NCBI GenBank assembly: GCA_000242815.2
Contig: AHHB01000026.1
Coordinates: forward strand, 62,001 to 126,000
Length of the DNA stretch: 64,000 nucleotides
Origin: Janthinobacterium lividum PAMC 25724
GTDB lineage: Bacteria > Pseudomonadota > Gammaproteobacteria > Burkholderiales > Burkholderiaceae_D
Direction: 5' to 3'
Shown: in pieces, positions 26,060 through 35,659 of the stretch
Numbering within the stretch: the stretch's first letter is position 1
Layout of the letters: every line of letters starts with the position of its first letter
Translations under genes and position numbers: made by a program
Notes under the pieces: generated by a model
Told to the model about the DNA's origin: nothing
What the model saw: only the letters and a program-made list of their open reading frames with translations
Databases searched by the model: none

Positions 26060-26715
26060 TGGGGTTTTCCGATCTGGTGCTGGTCAACCCGCGTTTTCCC
26101 GATGCCTTGACGGATGCCGAAGCGGTGGCCTTCGCCAGTGGCGCGCAGGATATATTGTCTGGCGCGCGCATTGTCGGCTCGATTGCCGAAGCGCTCGAAG
26201 GCTGCAATTACGCGGCCGCAGTCTCGGCCCGCCTGCGCGAATTTTCTCCGCCCGTCACGGCCCCGCGCGCCATTGCGGCGCAGCTCGTCGCCAGCGCTGA
26301 CCTGCATGCCGCCGTCATTTTCGGCAATGAGCGCTTCGGCTTGCCCAACGAGATCGTCGAGCAGTGCAATGTGCTGATCAATATACCCGCCAATGCCGAG
26401 TATTCATCGCTCAATCTGTCGCAGGCGGCGCAAGTCGTCGCCTATGAATGTCGCGTGGCCGCTCTTGGCGACGGGCAGATCGCCAGTGCCGTCGGTTTCC
26501 ATGGCGACGCGGCCAGCCTGGCGCAGGTCGACGGCATGTACGATCACTTGCAGCAGGCGCTGGTGGCCATCGATTTCCTCGATGCCGACAACCCGAAAAA
26601 ACTCATGCCCCGCTTGAAACGCCTGTTTTCGCGCACGGGACTGGAGACGGAAGAAGTCAACATCCTGCGCGGCATCGCGCGCCATATCCTGGCAATGGCC
26701 AAAAAAGCATCCTGA
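25951..26715 (+). CDS. trmJ: tRNA (cytidine/uridine-2'-O-)-methyltransferase TrmJ
   Basis: 254 residues of SPOUT type. Motifs: FILVETSRPGNIGGVARAMKTMG at the N terminus, AVIFGNERFGLPNE, and the SAM-binding knot INIPANAEYSSLNLSQAAQVVAYE. TrmJ methylates the ribose at position 32 of several tRNAs. The gene is intact, but its first 36 codons have a diverged copy 2.26 kb upstream, so the present 5' end may have arrived with the insert. The C-terminal extension (LMPRLKRLFSRTGLETEEVNILRGIARHIL) is normal for the family. Confidence 0.93.
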   Translation: MNLPETNTSLFKRLRFILVETSRPGNIGGVARAMKTMGFSDLVLVNPRFPDALTDAEAVAFASGAQDILSGARIVGSIAEALEGCNYAAAVSARLREFSPPVTAPRAIAAQLVASADLHAAVIFGNERFGLPNEIVEQCNVLINIPANAEYSSLNLSQAAQVVAYECRVAALGDGQIASAVGFHGDAASLAQVDGMYDHLQQALVAIDFLDADNPKKLMPRLKRLFSRTGLETEEVNILRGIARHILAMAKKAS

Positions 26716-26964
26716 TCGAGATCTGGCGGCCGCGCCAGTGCATTCCATTGCTCGCTTGCTCGCCATCTCCAAGCAGCTGAGTTTCCGCTGCGTAGCCGCC
26801 CCCGCCGCAGGCCATCGCCTGGCTCGAAGTCGCGCATGGCCGATGCTTTCAGTCGAAAAAATAGATGCGGTGCTCTAAGTTTTGCGTGCAGGCAAGCACT
26901 TCCTTTGGCGTACACTGGTTTGCAAAAGGCTGTACAAAACAAGGGGAGACAAAGTGGTGGAGAC

Positions 26965-27489
26965 ATGCTGATGCGACGCAGATCGTTTCTGAAATTGGGC
27001 GTGCTCGGCGCCTGCGCGCTGGCCGTCGGCGGCGCCGCATACCGCGCGCTGCGGGGGCCTGCGCCGCCTGGCCGCTTCGTGCTCGATGGCGAGGCGCGTG
27101 CGGCGCTGACGGCCATCGTGCCGGCCATGCTGGGCGAGGCCTTGCCACCGGCCGGCGCTGCGCGCAGCAAGGCCCTCGATGGCGCCATCGCCGGCGTGGA
27201 CACGGCCATTCATGGCCTACCCCTGGCGGCGCAGCAGGAAGTGCAAGACCTGTTTGGTTTGCTGGCGCTGGCGCCCGCACGGCGTTTCGTCGCCGGCGTT
27301 GACCAAGGCTGGCCCGGGGCCGACCCGGCCCAGGTCGCCGCCTTCCTGCAGGCGTGGCGCACGCACCGCCTGGCCACCCTGCAGACGGCTTATCTGGCGC
27401 TGCACGACCTGATCCTTGGCGCCTGGTACGCCGATGCCTCCCACTGGGCCGCCATCGGCTACCCGGGACCGCTGCCTGAATTGAGTTGA
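26965..27489 (+). CDS. Tat-exported protein, small partner of a GMC oxidoreductase
   Basis: 174 residues from MLMRRRSFLKLGVLGACAL, a twin-arginine signal (RRRSFLK then a hydrophobic core). GGTGGAG precedes the ATG. The mature part is mostly helical without cysteines (LTAIVPAMLGEALPPAGAARSKAL; DLFGLLALAPARRFVAGVD). It resembles small subunits and companion proteins of periplasmic FAD-dependent dehydrogenases. The GMC gene starts 11 bases after its stop, suggesting it escorts the flavoprotein, which lacks its own signal peptide, through Tat. That role is inferred. Confidence 0.75.
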   Translation: MLMRRRSFLKLGVLGACALAVGGAAYRALRGPAPPGRFVLDGEARAALTAIVPAMLGEALPPAGAARSKALDGAIAGVDTAIHGLPLAAQQEVQDLFGLLALAPARRFVAGVDQGWPGADPAQVAAFLQAWRTHRLATLQTAYLALHDLILGAWYADASHWAAIGYPGPLPELS

Positions 27490-27499
27490 CAAGGCCATC

Positions 27500-29140
27500 A
27501 TGAGCACATCTCCCATTCCCGACCCTATCGCCATCGGCGTTGCCAGCGGCTGGAACGTCACCGACGCCAGCACCTTGAGCGCCGAGCGCACCTTCGAAGC
27601 GGACGTCGTCGTCATCGGCACCGGCGCCGGCGGCGGCGTGACGGCGGAAATCCTCGCGCTGGCCGGCTTGAAAGTCTTGCTTGTCGAAGAGGGCGGCCTG
27701 AAGTCTTCGAAACACTTCAAGATGCGCGAAGCCGATGCGTATCCCACTTTGTACCAGGAATCGGCCGCGCGCAAGACGCGCGACAAGGCCATCAACATCT
27801 TGCAGGGGCGCACCGTCGGCGGTTCCACTACCGTCAACTGGACCTCGAGCTTTCGCACGCCGCCCGGCACCCTGGAATACTGGCACAAGCACTTTGGCTT
27901 GGCAGGCTATGGCGTCGATGCGATGGCGCCGTGGTTCGCCATGATGGAAAAACGCCTGCACGTGAGCGACTGGGCCGCGCCACCGAACGAAAACAACGAC
28001 TTATTGCGCCGTGGCGCCACGGCGCTGGGCATCCCCACGGCAGCCATCCGGCGCAATGTGAACGGTTGCTGGAACCTCGGCTACTGCGGCATGGGGTGCC
28101 CGACCAATGCCAAGCAGTCGATGCTGGTGACGACGATCCCCTCGGCGCTGGCGCTGGGCGCGGGCCTGCTCGTGCATGCGCGTGCCGAACGTTTCATCTT
28201 CAAGGGCGAGCGCATCGACAGCCTGCAAGTGAGCGCGCTCGATGCCAGCGGCCAGGCACCGACGGGCGTACGCCTGAGCGTCAAGGCGAAGCATTTTGTG
28301 CTCGCTGGCGGCGCCATCAACTCGCCGGCGCTGCTGTTGCGCTCGCAGGCACCTGACCCGCATGGCTTGCTGGGTCGGCGCACCTTTTTGCATCCGACGG
28401 TGATCTCGGCGGGCCTGTTCCCTCAGCGCGTCGATGCCTATGCGGGCGCGCCGCAGACGATTTATTCCGACCATTTCCTGCACGTGGCGCCCATCGACGG
28501 TGCTATCGGCTACAAGCTCGAAGCGCCGCCCTTGCATCCGCTGCTGATGGCTACCACGATGGGCGGCTTCGGCGATGAACATGCGCGCACCATGCGCGAA
28601 TTCCCCCATGTGCAGGGCTTGCTGGCGCTGCTGCGCGACGGTTTTCACCACGATTCCGTGGGCGGCAGCGTGTCCATCGACAGTTTCGGCGCGCCCGTGC
28701 TCGACTATCCGCTCACGCCTTTTATGTGGGATGGCGTGCGGCGCGCGCTGTTGTCGATGGCCGAAATCCAGTTCGCCGCCGGTGCGAAAAGCGTGTATCC
28801 CGTGCACGAGCTGGCCAGCCACTACACCAGCTGGGCGCAGGCGAAACAGGCCATCAATGCCTTGCCATTGAAGGCGCTGCTGACGCGCGTGGTGTCGGCC
28901 CACGTGATGGGCGGCTGTACCATGTCGGACGATGCGCGCTTGGGCGTGACCGGTGTCGATGGGAGCTACCACGGCGTGCGCAACTTGTCTGTACACGACG
29001 GTTCGTTGTTTCCCACCTCGATCGGCGCCAATCCGCAACTGACGATCTATGCGCTAGCGGCGCGCCTGGCCAGCGGCCTGGCGCAAGCGATGACCGGCAA
29101 GCCGGCCCCCGTACCCATGCCCGCCCCAGCGAAGGCATGA
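27500..29140 (+). CDS. GMC-family FAD-dependent oxidoreductase
   Basis: 546 residues. The FAD fold begins VVVIGTGAGGGVTAEILALAGLKVLLVEEGG near residue 32. LQGRTVGGSTTVNW is the GMC signature. A Cys cluster (NGCWNLGYCGMGCPTNAKQS) is typical of the cholesterol-oxidase and sugar-dehydrogenase-like branch. The C terminus has SAHVMGGCTMSDDARLGV with a catalytic-type His and DGSLFPTSIGANPQLTIYA. Substrates of this branch are alcohols, sugars or sterols. It overlaps the lipase gene by 4 bases (ATGA). The upstream Tat protein may be its small subunit. Cytochromes at 43-45 kb could accept electrons but are unlinked. Confidence 0.88.
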   Translation: MSTSPIPDPIAIGVASGWNVTDASTLSAERTFEADVVVIGTGAGGGVTAEILALAGLKVLLVEEGGLKSSKHFKMREADAYPTLYQESAARKTRDKAINILQGRTVGGSTTVNWTSSFRTPPGTLEYWHKHFGLAGYGVDAMAPWFAMMEKRLHVSDWAAPPNENNDLLRRGATALGIPTAAIRRNVNGCWNLGYCGMGCPTNAKQSMLVTTIPSALALGAGLLVHARAERFIFKGERIDSLQVSALDASGQAPTGVRLSVKAKHFVLAGGAINSPALLLRSQAPDPHGLLGRRTFLHPTVISAGLFPQRVDAYAGAPQTIYSDHFLHVAPIDGAIGYKLEAPPLHPLLMATTMGGFGDEHARTMREFPHVQGLLALLRDGFHHDSVGGSVSIDSFGAPVLDYPLTPFMWDGVRRALLSMAEIQFAAGAKSVYPVHELASHYTSWAQAKQAINALPLKALLTRVVSAHVMGGCTMSDDARLGVTGVDGSYHGVRNLSVHDGSLFPTSIGANPQLTIYALAARLASGLAQAMTGKPAPVPMPAPAKA

Positions 29141-30108
29141 TCGCGCGCATCCTCAAGTGGCTGATGCTGCTGCAGGTATTGGCCGTGCTGGGGTTCGCCT
29201 ATCTGCTCATGCATGCCTGGGGCGTCGCTTCGCCCGGCATCGCCGTGCTGCTGGCGCTGACCATGTTGCTGGCCATGCGTGCGCTGATCGAGGCATACAA
29301 TTTTCGCCTGAGCCGGCGCCTTGGCAGCCCGGTGCCAGCGCAGTATCAGCTTGGCGTACAGGGCGCCGCGCGTCTGTTCCTGGGCGAATTGCGCGCCACC
29401 TTGTGGACCTCGTCATGGGGCATGCTGCGCCCGCGCCTGCACGCGCCAGACGCCGCCACGGATGCTTGCGGTTTGCCGGTGCTGCTGATCCACGGCTATG
29501 TCTGCAACCGCGGCTACTGGACGCCACTGAGTCGCCAGTTGGCGCGGGCAGGCATCGCGCATGACGCCGTCGACCTGGAGCCCATATTTGCCGATATCGA
29601 GGATGTCGTGCCGCAAGTGGCGCGCGCCGTCGAAGCGTTGTGCGTCCGCACGGGCAGCGAGCGCGTCATCATCGTTGCCCACAGCATGGGCGGCTTGGTG
29701 GCGCGCGCCTGGCTGCGCCGCTACGGCGCCGCCCGCGTGGCGCGCATCATCACCATCGGCACGCCGCACCACGGTACGGTGCTGGCCAATTTGGCGACGG
29801 GAACGAATGCACGCCAGATGCGCCGCAGTCATGGCGCACTGGGCGGCGCGCCGCACGCCTGGCTGGTGCAGCTGGCCGCCAGCGAGACACCGGAACTGCG
29901 CGCCTTGATCACCTCGATGTATTCGCATCACGATAATATTGTCGCGCCGCAAACTTCCGCCCACTTGCCCGGTGCGCGCAATCTGGCCTACGGCGGCATC
30001 GGCCATGTGGCGCTGGCCAGCGATCCGTGCGTGCTGCACCAGCTCTTGGCGGAAATCACTACCAAGCACGAAGTCGCGCAGCCCCTTTCTTGCGCCCATT
30101 TTTCCTGA
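29137..30108 (+). CDS. alpha/beta-hydrolase, lipase-like, membrane-anchored
   Basis: 323 residues from MIARILKWLMLLQVL; the in-frame stretch upstream lies inside the GMC gene in another frame and is rejected. Two hydrophobic segments occupy about 5-48, so the protein is anchored. The lipase core has LLIHGYVCNRGYW as oxyanion region, AHSMGGL as nucleophile elbow, TIGTPHHGTV, and SHHDNIVAP plus GGIGHVAL for the acid and His. It resembles triacylglycerol lipases. Coupling to the GMC oxidoreductase suggests a pathway in which an ester is cleaved and the released alcohol oxidised. Confidence 0.85.
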   Translation: MIARILKWLMLLQVLAVLGFAYLLMHAWGVASPGIAVLLALTMLLAMRALIEAYNFRLSRRLGSPVPAQYQLGVQGAARLFLGELRATLWTSSWGMLRPRLHAPDAATDACGLPVLLIHGYVCNRGYWTPLSRQLARAGIAHDAVDLEPIFADIEDVVPQVARAVEALCVRTGSERVIIVAHSMGGLVARAWLRRYGAARVARIITIGTPHHGTVLANLATGTNARQMRRSHGALGGAPHAWLVQLAASETPELRALITSMYSHHDNIVAPQTSAHLPGARNLAYGGIGHVALASDPCVLHQLLAEITTKHEVAQPLSCAHFS

Positions 30109-30409
30109 ATCTTGTTGTGTTTTGTCTGCATGGCGAGACGCTCTCTTTGAACGCTGCTGTTGCCCGGCTTTAACAGCCCCAGGGCCAGAAAGTGCTGTTT
30201 TCCACTGGTGTCCTGTATTAAGCTAGTATTGCGAAGGTGATGACTAGCAATGATTGCCGAGGCCGTATGCGCCGTTCCGTTCAGATACGCACGTGAGATA
30301 TTTTGCGTCGATGTATGGCAAAATATTGTAGGATTAGCATGGTGCCGTACAAGCGCAATGATGAGGGCAGTCACATAATGAGTCTATGCAGTTTTCCTGG
30401 GGGTGCTAA
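30109..30409. other. intergenic stretch before the c-di-GMP protein
   Basis: A 301-base gap between two plus-strand genes. No open frame, hairpin terminator or repeat stands out. An AT-rich patch near 30318-30335 (AAAATATTGTAGGAT) could be a promoter -10 region. Confidence 0.4.
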
Positions 30410-33400
30410 TTGTCTGCACGTATCCTGATTATCGAAGATAACGCCACCAATATGGAATTGATGGCGTACCTGCTGCGTGCCTTCGGGTACACGCCGCTGG
30501 CCGCCTATGACGGCGAAGAAGGCGTGCGCATGGCGCGCAGCGAATTGCCGGACTTGATCATTTGCGACGTGCATTTGCCCAAGCTCGATGGCTATGGCGT
30601 GGTGGCGCAACTGAAGAAAGACACGCTGCTGTGCAAGATCCCGGCCCTGGCCGTGACGGCGCTGGCCATGGTGGGCGACCGCGAACGCCTGCTTGAAGCG
30701 GGTTTCAATGGGTATATCGGCAAGCCGATCGAGCCGGACCTGTTCGTGGCGGAGCTGGAATCTTTTTTGCCCGGGGCGCCGTCGACGCCAGTTAAAAACG
30801 ACATAGCGACCATCTTGATCGTTGACGATCATGTGTTGAACCGTGAATTCCTGACCGCTCTGCTTGGCTACGGCGGCCACCGCCTGCTGCAGGCGGGGAA
30901 CGGCGCCGATGCGCTCGAAGTGCTGCGCACCGAGCGGCCGGACCTGATCATCTCCGACATCCTCATGCCGAACATGGACGGTTACGAATTCGTCACGCGC
31001 GTGCATGCCGATCCCGCGCTGAGCGACGTGCCCATCATTTTCTATACTGCCACGTACCGAGAGCAGGAAGCGATCTTGCTGGCGCAGGCGTGCGGCGTAC
31101 GCTGGGTGTTGCCCAAGCCGTCCGACCCCGAGCTTATCTTGCGCACGGTCGACGAGGCGCTGGGACTGCTGCCGGCGTCCCCCCAGGTGTCCGCTGTGCC
31201 AGGCGCGGGCGGCGGTGCGGCCTCTCTCGCCACTGGCCAGCTGGCCGACATCGAGCACCAGGTCAGTGGCTACCTCGACGAAGTCGAGTCCAGCAGTCAG
31301 CAGATTTCGCAGTTGGCCAGCCAGCGCGAAGGCCACGCCGCCATGCCCGAAGACCTGAGCATCATGACGGAGCGCCTGTCTCGCTCTTTGTCGAGCCTGC
31401 AGGCGGTCAGTCTGCGCCTGACGGCCTTGATCGAGCTGGGCATCAAGCTGGGCGAAGAGCGCGACCCGCGCGCCTTGATCGAGGCGGGCTGCAAGGTGGC
31501 GCAGAATATCTGCGTCTCCAAGTACGCCTGCATAGGCGTACTCGAAGAGGGTGCCGAAAAGCTCAGTTATTTTTCCTCCTGCGGCGCCGAGAAAAGCCTT
31601 GAGTGCATCGCCAGCGCGCCGCGCGCGGGTATCCTGAGCCGCTTGCTGGAACAGCGCCAGCCTTGCCGTGTGAATGGTTTGAAGGGTGACCCTGGCGCGC
31701 TGGGACTGCCCGACACGCATCCGCCCGTGCACTCCTTCCTGGGCGTTGCCATCGCCTCGCGCGAGCGCAGCCATGGCTGGTTGTACCTGGTCGACAAGCT
31801 GGGCGCGAACGAGTTTTCGGAAGTCGACGAGCGGGTCGCTGCCACGGTGGCGGCGCAGATCGCCGTCGCCTATGACAACCTGCTGCTGTACGAGGAGATC
31901 AAGCGCCATCACGAGCAGCTGACCCTGGACATGGCGGCGCGCATCCGCCTCGATGAAGACTTGCGCCGTTTCCGCCTGGCCATGGATGCCACGGCCGATG
32001 CGATTTTCCTCGTTGACCGCGCCGGTATGTGCTTCGTCGATGTCAACCAGACTGCCTGCCGCATGTTGGGCTTTGAACGCGAGGATTTCCTGCGCGTGGG
32101 GCCGAAGGGCGCGAACGAGGGCGAGATCCAGCTGGAAGAGCTCTACAGCAAGCTGTTGGCGGGCGACCAGACCGGCCCGATGACGGAATTGCAGCTGCAT
32201 CGCAAGGATGGCTCGCCGCTGTCGGTGGAAGTGCAGCGGCGCACCCTGCGCTCGGGACAGAGCTGGATTCTGGTGGCCGTGGCGCGCGACATCACCGAGC
32301 GCAAGGATGCCGAGCAGCGCCTGATTAAGCTGGCCCATTTCGATACCTTGACGGGCTTGCCGAACCGCAGCCATTTTTATGCCTCACTGACTCATTCGCT
32401 GTCTCAGGCGCAGGAGCACCAGTGGGCCGTGGCCGTGCTGTTCATGGACATTGACCGCTTCAAAAATATCAACGACACCCTGGGCCATGCCATCGGTGAT
32501 GACCTGCTGCGCCAGTTTTCCAGCCGCCTGGTCGATTGCCTGCGCGTGCGCGATACCATCGGCCGCTTTGGCGGCGATGAGTTCGCCACCATCCTGGTGC
32601 TGCCTGAAGGCGCCCAACACGCCGTGGGCGTGGTCGACAAGATCCGCGAAGCGATGCGCAAGCCCTTCGACTTGCAGGGGCACGAGGTGACGGTGACGGT
32701 GAGTATCGGTATTTCCGTGTTCCCCGAAGACGGCGTCGATGCCGACACCCTGATTCAGTATGCCGACACGGCCATGTACCGCGCCAAGGATTCCGGGCGC
32801 GACGCCTTCCGCTTCTTCACGGCGGAAATGAATGTGCAATCGATGGCGCGGATGGACATGGAAAATGCCCTGCGGCGTGCCATCGACAATGGGGAATTCG
32901 TTTTGTTCTTCCAGCCCAAGGTGAACATCCTCTCGGGGCGCGTCAGCGGCGCCGAGGCGCTGATACGCTGGCGTCGTCCCGGCCATGGCATGGTATCGCC
33001 GGCCCTGTTCATCCCGCTGCTCGAAGAAACGGGGCTGATCGTGCGCGTCGGTAACTGGGTGCTTGACGAAGCGTGCAAGAAGATCAGCGAGTGGGGTGCC
33101 AGCAGCTTCGGTCCTGTGCACCTGTCGGTGAATGTGTCGGGCATCCAGTTTTTCGTCGGTGGCCTGGAAGAAGAGGTGCTCAAGGCGATCAGCAAGTACG
33201 ATATCGCGCCCGATCTGCTGGAACTGGAGCTGACGGAAAGCTCGCTGATGTCGAACGCCGAGGAAACCATCGCTGTGCTGCGCAACCTGAAGTCGCTCGG
33301 CATCCAGATTTCCATCGATGATTTCGGCACCGGCTATTCCAGCCTGGCCTACCTGAAGCGTTTCCCCATCGACAAGCTGAAGATCGACATCGCCTTCGTG

Positions 33401-34048
33401 CGTGAAGTGACCAGCAACCCTGACGACGCGGCCATCGTGCTGGCCATCATCAGCATGGCGCACAGCATGAAGCTGGAAGTGATCGCAGAAGGCGTGGAAA
33501 ACGATGCGCAGCTGGCTTATTTGCGTCGTCATGGCTGCGACGAGATGCAGGGCTATTATTTCAGTCGGCCCTTGCCACAGGAAGAATTCGAGCAGATGTT
33601 GATGGCCGGCAAGCTGCTGCAGGCGCCGCAGGATGCCGATAGCGATGAGCAGCAAACCTTGCTGATCGTCGACGACGATGTCTTCATGCTCGACGTGCTC
33701 AGCGACTTCCTGGCGCAAGACGGCTACCGCATCCTGACGGCGCAGACCGCCGCCGCGGGTTTCGACATCCTGGCGCGCCTCAAGGTGCAGGTAATCCTGT
33801 GCGACCAGTGCATGCCGCTCATGAGCGGCACCGAATTCATGGAGCGGGTCAAGCACCTGTGCCCCGATACCTTCCGCATCATGTTGTCGGCTTTTGCCGA
33901 CCTGACGCCCATCATGGCGGCCATCAACCGTGGCGCCGTCGACCGTTTCTATACCAAGCCCTGGAAAGGCGCCGTGCTGCGCGAGAATATCCGCGAAGGC
34001 TTCCGCTTGCACAAGCTGCTGCATGGCCCGGTGAAAGCGGCGGCCTAG
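30410..34048 (+). CDS. multidomain c-di-GMP protein REC-REC-GAF-PAS-GGDEF-EAL-REC
   Basis: 1212 residues from a TTG start with GGGGGTG upstream. Domain order: receiver 1 (about 1-120, Asp53 in ICDVHLPKLDG), receiver 2 (about 132-255, Asp183 in ISDILMPNMDG), a linker helix, GAF (about 340-500), PAS (about 520-640), GGDEF (about 645-810, intact FGGDEF), EAL (about 825-1075, intact EAL in SGAEALIRW and DDFGTGYSSL), and receiver 3 (about 1085-1205, phospho-acceptor in VILCDQCMPLMSG). GGDEF makes and EAL cleaves c-di-GMP; both look catalytically competent. No membrane segment, so it is cytosolic. No histidine kinase is adjacent, so the phosphodonors are unknown. Receivers at both ends are uncommon. 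Confidence 0.92.
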   Translation: MSARILIIEDNATNMELMAYLLRAFGYTPLAAYDGEEGVRMARSELPDLIICDVHLPKLDGYGVVAQLKKDTLLCKIPALAVTALAMVGDRERLLEAGFNGYIGKPIEPDLFVAELESFLPGAPSTPVKNDIATILIVDDHVLNREFLTALLGYGGHRLLQAGNGADALEVLRTERPDLIISDILMPNMDGYEFVTRVHADPALSDVPIIFYTATYREQEAILLAQACGVRWVLPKPSDPELILRTVDEALGLLPASPQVSAVPGAGGGAASLATGQLADIEHQVSGYLDEVESSSQQISQLASQREGHAAMPEDLSIMTERLSRSLSSLQAVSLRLTALIELGIKLGEERDPRALIEAGCKVAQNICVSKYACIGVLEEGAEKLSYFSSCGAEKSLECIASAPRAGILSRLLEQRQPCRVNGLKGDPGALGLPDTHPPVHSFLGVAIASRERSHGWLYLVDKLGANEFSEVDERVAATVAAQIAVAYDNLLLYEEIKRHHEQLTLDMAARIRLDEDLRRFRLAMDATADAIFLVDRAGMCFVDVNQTACRMLGFEREDFLRVGPKGANEGEIQLEELYSKLLAGDQTGPMTELQLHRKDGSPLSVEVQRRTLRSGQSWILVAVARDITERKDAEQRLIKLAHFDTLTGLPNRSHFYASLTHSLSQAQEHQWAVAVLFMDIDRFKNINDTLGHAIGDDLLRQFSSRLVDCLRVRDTIGRFGGDEFATILVLPEGAQHAVGVVDKIREAMRKPFDLQGHEVTVTVSIGISVFPEDGVDADTLIQYADTAMYRAKDSGRDAFRFFTAEMNVQSMARMDMENALRRAIDNGEFVLFFQPKVNILSGRVSGAEALIRWRRPGHGMVSPALFIPLLEETGLIVRVGNWVLDEACKKISEWGASSFGPVHLSVNVSGIQFFVGGLEEEVLKAISKYDIAPDLLELELTESSLMSNAEETIAVLRNLKSLGIQISIDDFGTGYSSLAYLKRFPIDKLKIDIAFVREVTSNPDDAAIVLAIISMAHSMKLEVIAEGVENDAQLAYLRRHGCDEMQGYYFSRPLPQEEFEQMLMAGKLLQAPQDADSDEQQTLLIVDDDVFMLDVLSDFLAQDGYRILTAQTAAAGFDILARLKVQVILCDQCMPLMSGTEFMERVKHLCPDTFRIMLSAFADLTPIMAAINRGAVDRFYTKPWKGAVLRENIREGFRLHKLLHGPVKAAA

Positions 34049-34183
34049 GCGCTTGCCACTGCGTGCGCTGGCGCGCGTTGAGACGCAGTTTTCTATCGCA
34101 TTAGACGCCCGTCTCTAGTTTTGCTCACTAGAATAAAAATCACCCATGAAGTGGCATGGCCTTGCAGATGACGGGAGCTGGCG

Positions 34184-34801
34184 ATGGTGAAGAAATTGAA
34201 AGAGTTGACGCAAGACCAGGAATTGATGAGTGCGGTGCGTTCGTCCGCGCAGCAGATTTGGCAAGCGGGCCTCGGTGCCTACGCCAAGGCGCAGGAAGAG
34301 GGCGGGCGCGTGTTTTCCAAGCTGGTGAAGGAGGGCTCGCAATTCCAGCGGCGCACCGAAGACAAGGTGGGCGATGTCAGCGATAGCGTCAGCAAGCTGG
34401 CCGATGGCGTGGGCAAGCAGGCCAGCGGCTCCTGGGACAAGCTGGAACAGGTGTTTGAAGAGCGCGTGGCGCGTGCCCTGGCCACCATCGGCGTGCCGAC
34501 GCAAAACGATATCGTCGTACTGCACGCCAAGATCGATGCCTTGAGCTCGCAGGTGGCAGCGCTGACGGGCAAGGCCGCGCCGGCGCCCAAGTCCAAGCTT
34601 GTGCCCAAGCCCGCCGTGAAGGGGGCGCCGAAAGCCATACCGAAAGCGGCCGTCGCCAGGGCTCCGGCCAAGCTGGCAGCGGTGGCCGCACCGCGCGCCG
34701 CAGCCAAGTCTACGAGCAAGCCCACGAGCAAGCCAGTGAGCAAGCCAGTGAGCAAGCCTGTTGCGACAGCGGCGGCGAAGAAAAAAACAGCGCCCGCCTG
34801 A
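34184..34801 (+). CDS. PHA granule-associated protein, PhaF/PhaI-like phasin
   Basis: 205 residues. Residues 1-115 match the granule-associated phasin domain: SAVRSSAQQIWQAGLGAYAKAQEEGGRVFSKLVKEG, then WDKLEQVFEERVARALATIGVPTQNDI, a helical amphipathic region that binds polyester granules. From about 130 the chain becomes Ala/Lys/Pro-rich like histone H1, with TSKP and VSKP units near the end, as in PhaF, which tethers granules to DNA. A GGGAGCTGGCG site precedes the ATG. It probably coats polyhydroxyalkanoate granules and attaches them to the nucleoid. Confidence 0.85.
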   Translation: MVKKLKELTQDQELMSAVRSSAQQIWQAGLGAYAKAQEEGGRVFSKLVKEGSQFQRRTEDKVGDVSDSVSKLADGVGKQASGSWDKLEQVFEERVARALATIGVPTQNDIVVLHAKIDALSSQVAALTGKAAPAPKSKLVPKPAVKGAPKAIPKAAVARAPAKLAAVAAPRAAAKSTSKPTSKPVSKPVSKPVATAAAKKKTAPA

Positions 34802-34853
34802 GTTGGTGCAGCATTGCTCCGGCCGGCGCGTGCGGGCTTTTTTTTGCCTGCGT
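34791..34853 (+). terminator. probable terminator of the phasin gene
   Basis: GCCCGC at the end of the gene can pair with GCGGGC just before a run of eight T near 34845-34853; a GGCCGGC hairpin lies in the loop. Confidence 0.6.
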
Positions 34854-34939
34854 TTTTCGCCGGTGCCGTGGGGCAGAGTGTTTCATTGCAGCTATCTTAG
34901 GTGGTATGCTTGCGGCAGAACACAGAGAGATTGCCCGTT

Positions 34940-35611
34940 ATGCCACAAAAAGTACCACGCCGTACCCGCGAACGCATCCTGGAGTTGTCGCTACGTCTGT
35001 TTAATGAGTTTGGTGAGCCGAATATCACGACGACCGTGATTGCGGAAGAGATGAATATTTCGCCGGGAAACCTGTACTACCACTTCCGCAACAAGGACGA
35101 CATTGTCAATTCGATCTTCGTCCAATTCGAGGCGGAAATCGAACGCATCCTGACCGTGCCTGACGGGCGCCGCTCGAATATCGAGGATGTCTGGCTGTAC
35201 CTGCACCTGATGTTCGAACTGATCTGGCGCTACCGCTTTTTCTATCGCGATCTTAATGATCTGCTGTCGCGCAACCGCAAGCTGGAATTGCATTTCAAGC
35301 TGATCCTGGCGCACAAAATTAAGGTCGCTACGCAGCTGTGCGAAGATTTGCGCAGCGAACAGTCTTTGGAAGCGTCGGACATGGAAGTGGCTGCCATGGC
35401 GACAAATATGGTGGTCGTTGCTACCTACTGGCTGTCGTACGAATATGTGCGCAACCCGCGCAAGTACAGCGAGCAGCAATCGATGTCCGATGCGCTGGCG
35501 CGCGGCTGCTATCAGGTGTTGTCCCTGATCGGGCCGTATCTGCGCAATGAAACGCATTTGCTGTTTCGCAAACTCTCGGAAGAGTATGTGACCAAACTCA
35601 ACAACGACTGA
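34940..35611 (+). CDS. TetR-family transcriptional regulator
   Basis: 223 residues from MPQKVPRRTRERILELSL. The TetR helix-turn-helix covers about 8-55 (ITTTVIAEEMNISPGNLYYHFRNKDDIV). The helical ligand domain contains LMFELIWRYRFFYRDLNDLLSRNRKLE, a pattern of the YsiA/FadR-like group with a C-terminal TetR_C domain. Ligand and targets are unknown; the flanking phasin gene and TPR-like gene are candidate targets. AGAGAGA precedes the ATG. Confidence 0.9.
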   Translation: MPQKVPRRTRERILELSLRLFNEFGEPNITTTVIAEEMNISPGNLYYHFRNKDDIVNSIFVQFEAEIERILTVPDGRRSNIEDVWLYLHLMFELIWRYRFFYRDLNDLLSRNRKLELHFKLILAHKIKVATQLCEDLRSEQSLEASDMEVAAMATNMVVVATYWLSYEYVRNPRKYSEQQSMSDALARGCYQVLSLIGPYLRNETHLLFRKLSEEYVTKLNND

Positions 35612-35659
35612 GCGTGCCGCTGCGGCTAAGCGGCAAGTCGTTATTTACAGGAGACATGT

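Noticed and set aside
34150-34170. Possible sigma-54 promoter (GTGGCATGGCCTTGCAG) before the phasin gene
   Set aside because: Only 9 bases separate GG and GC; sigma-54 requires 10.
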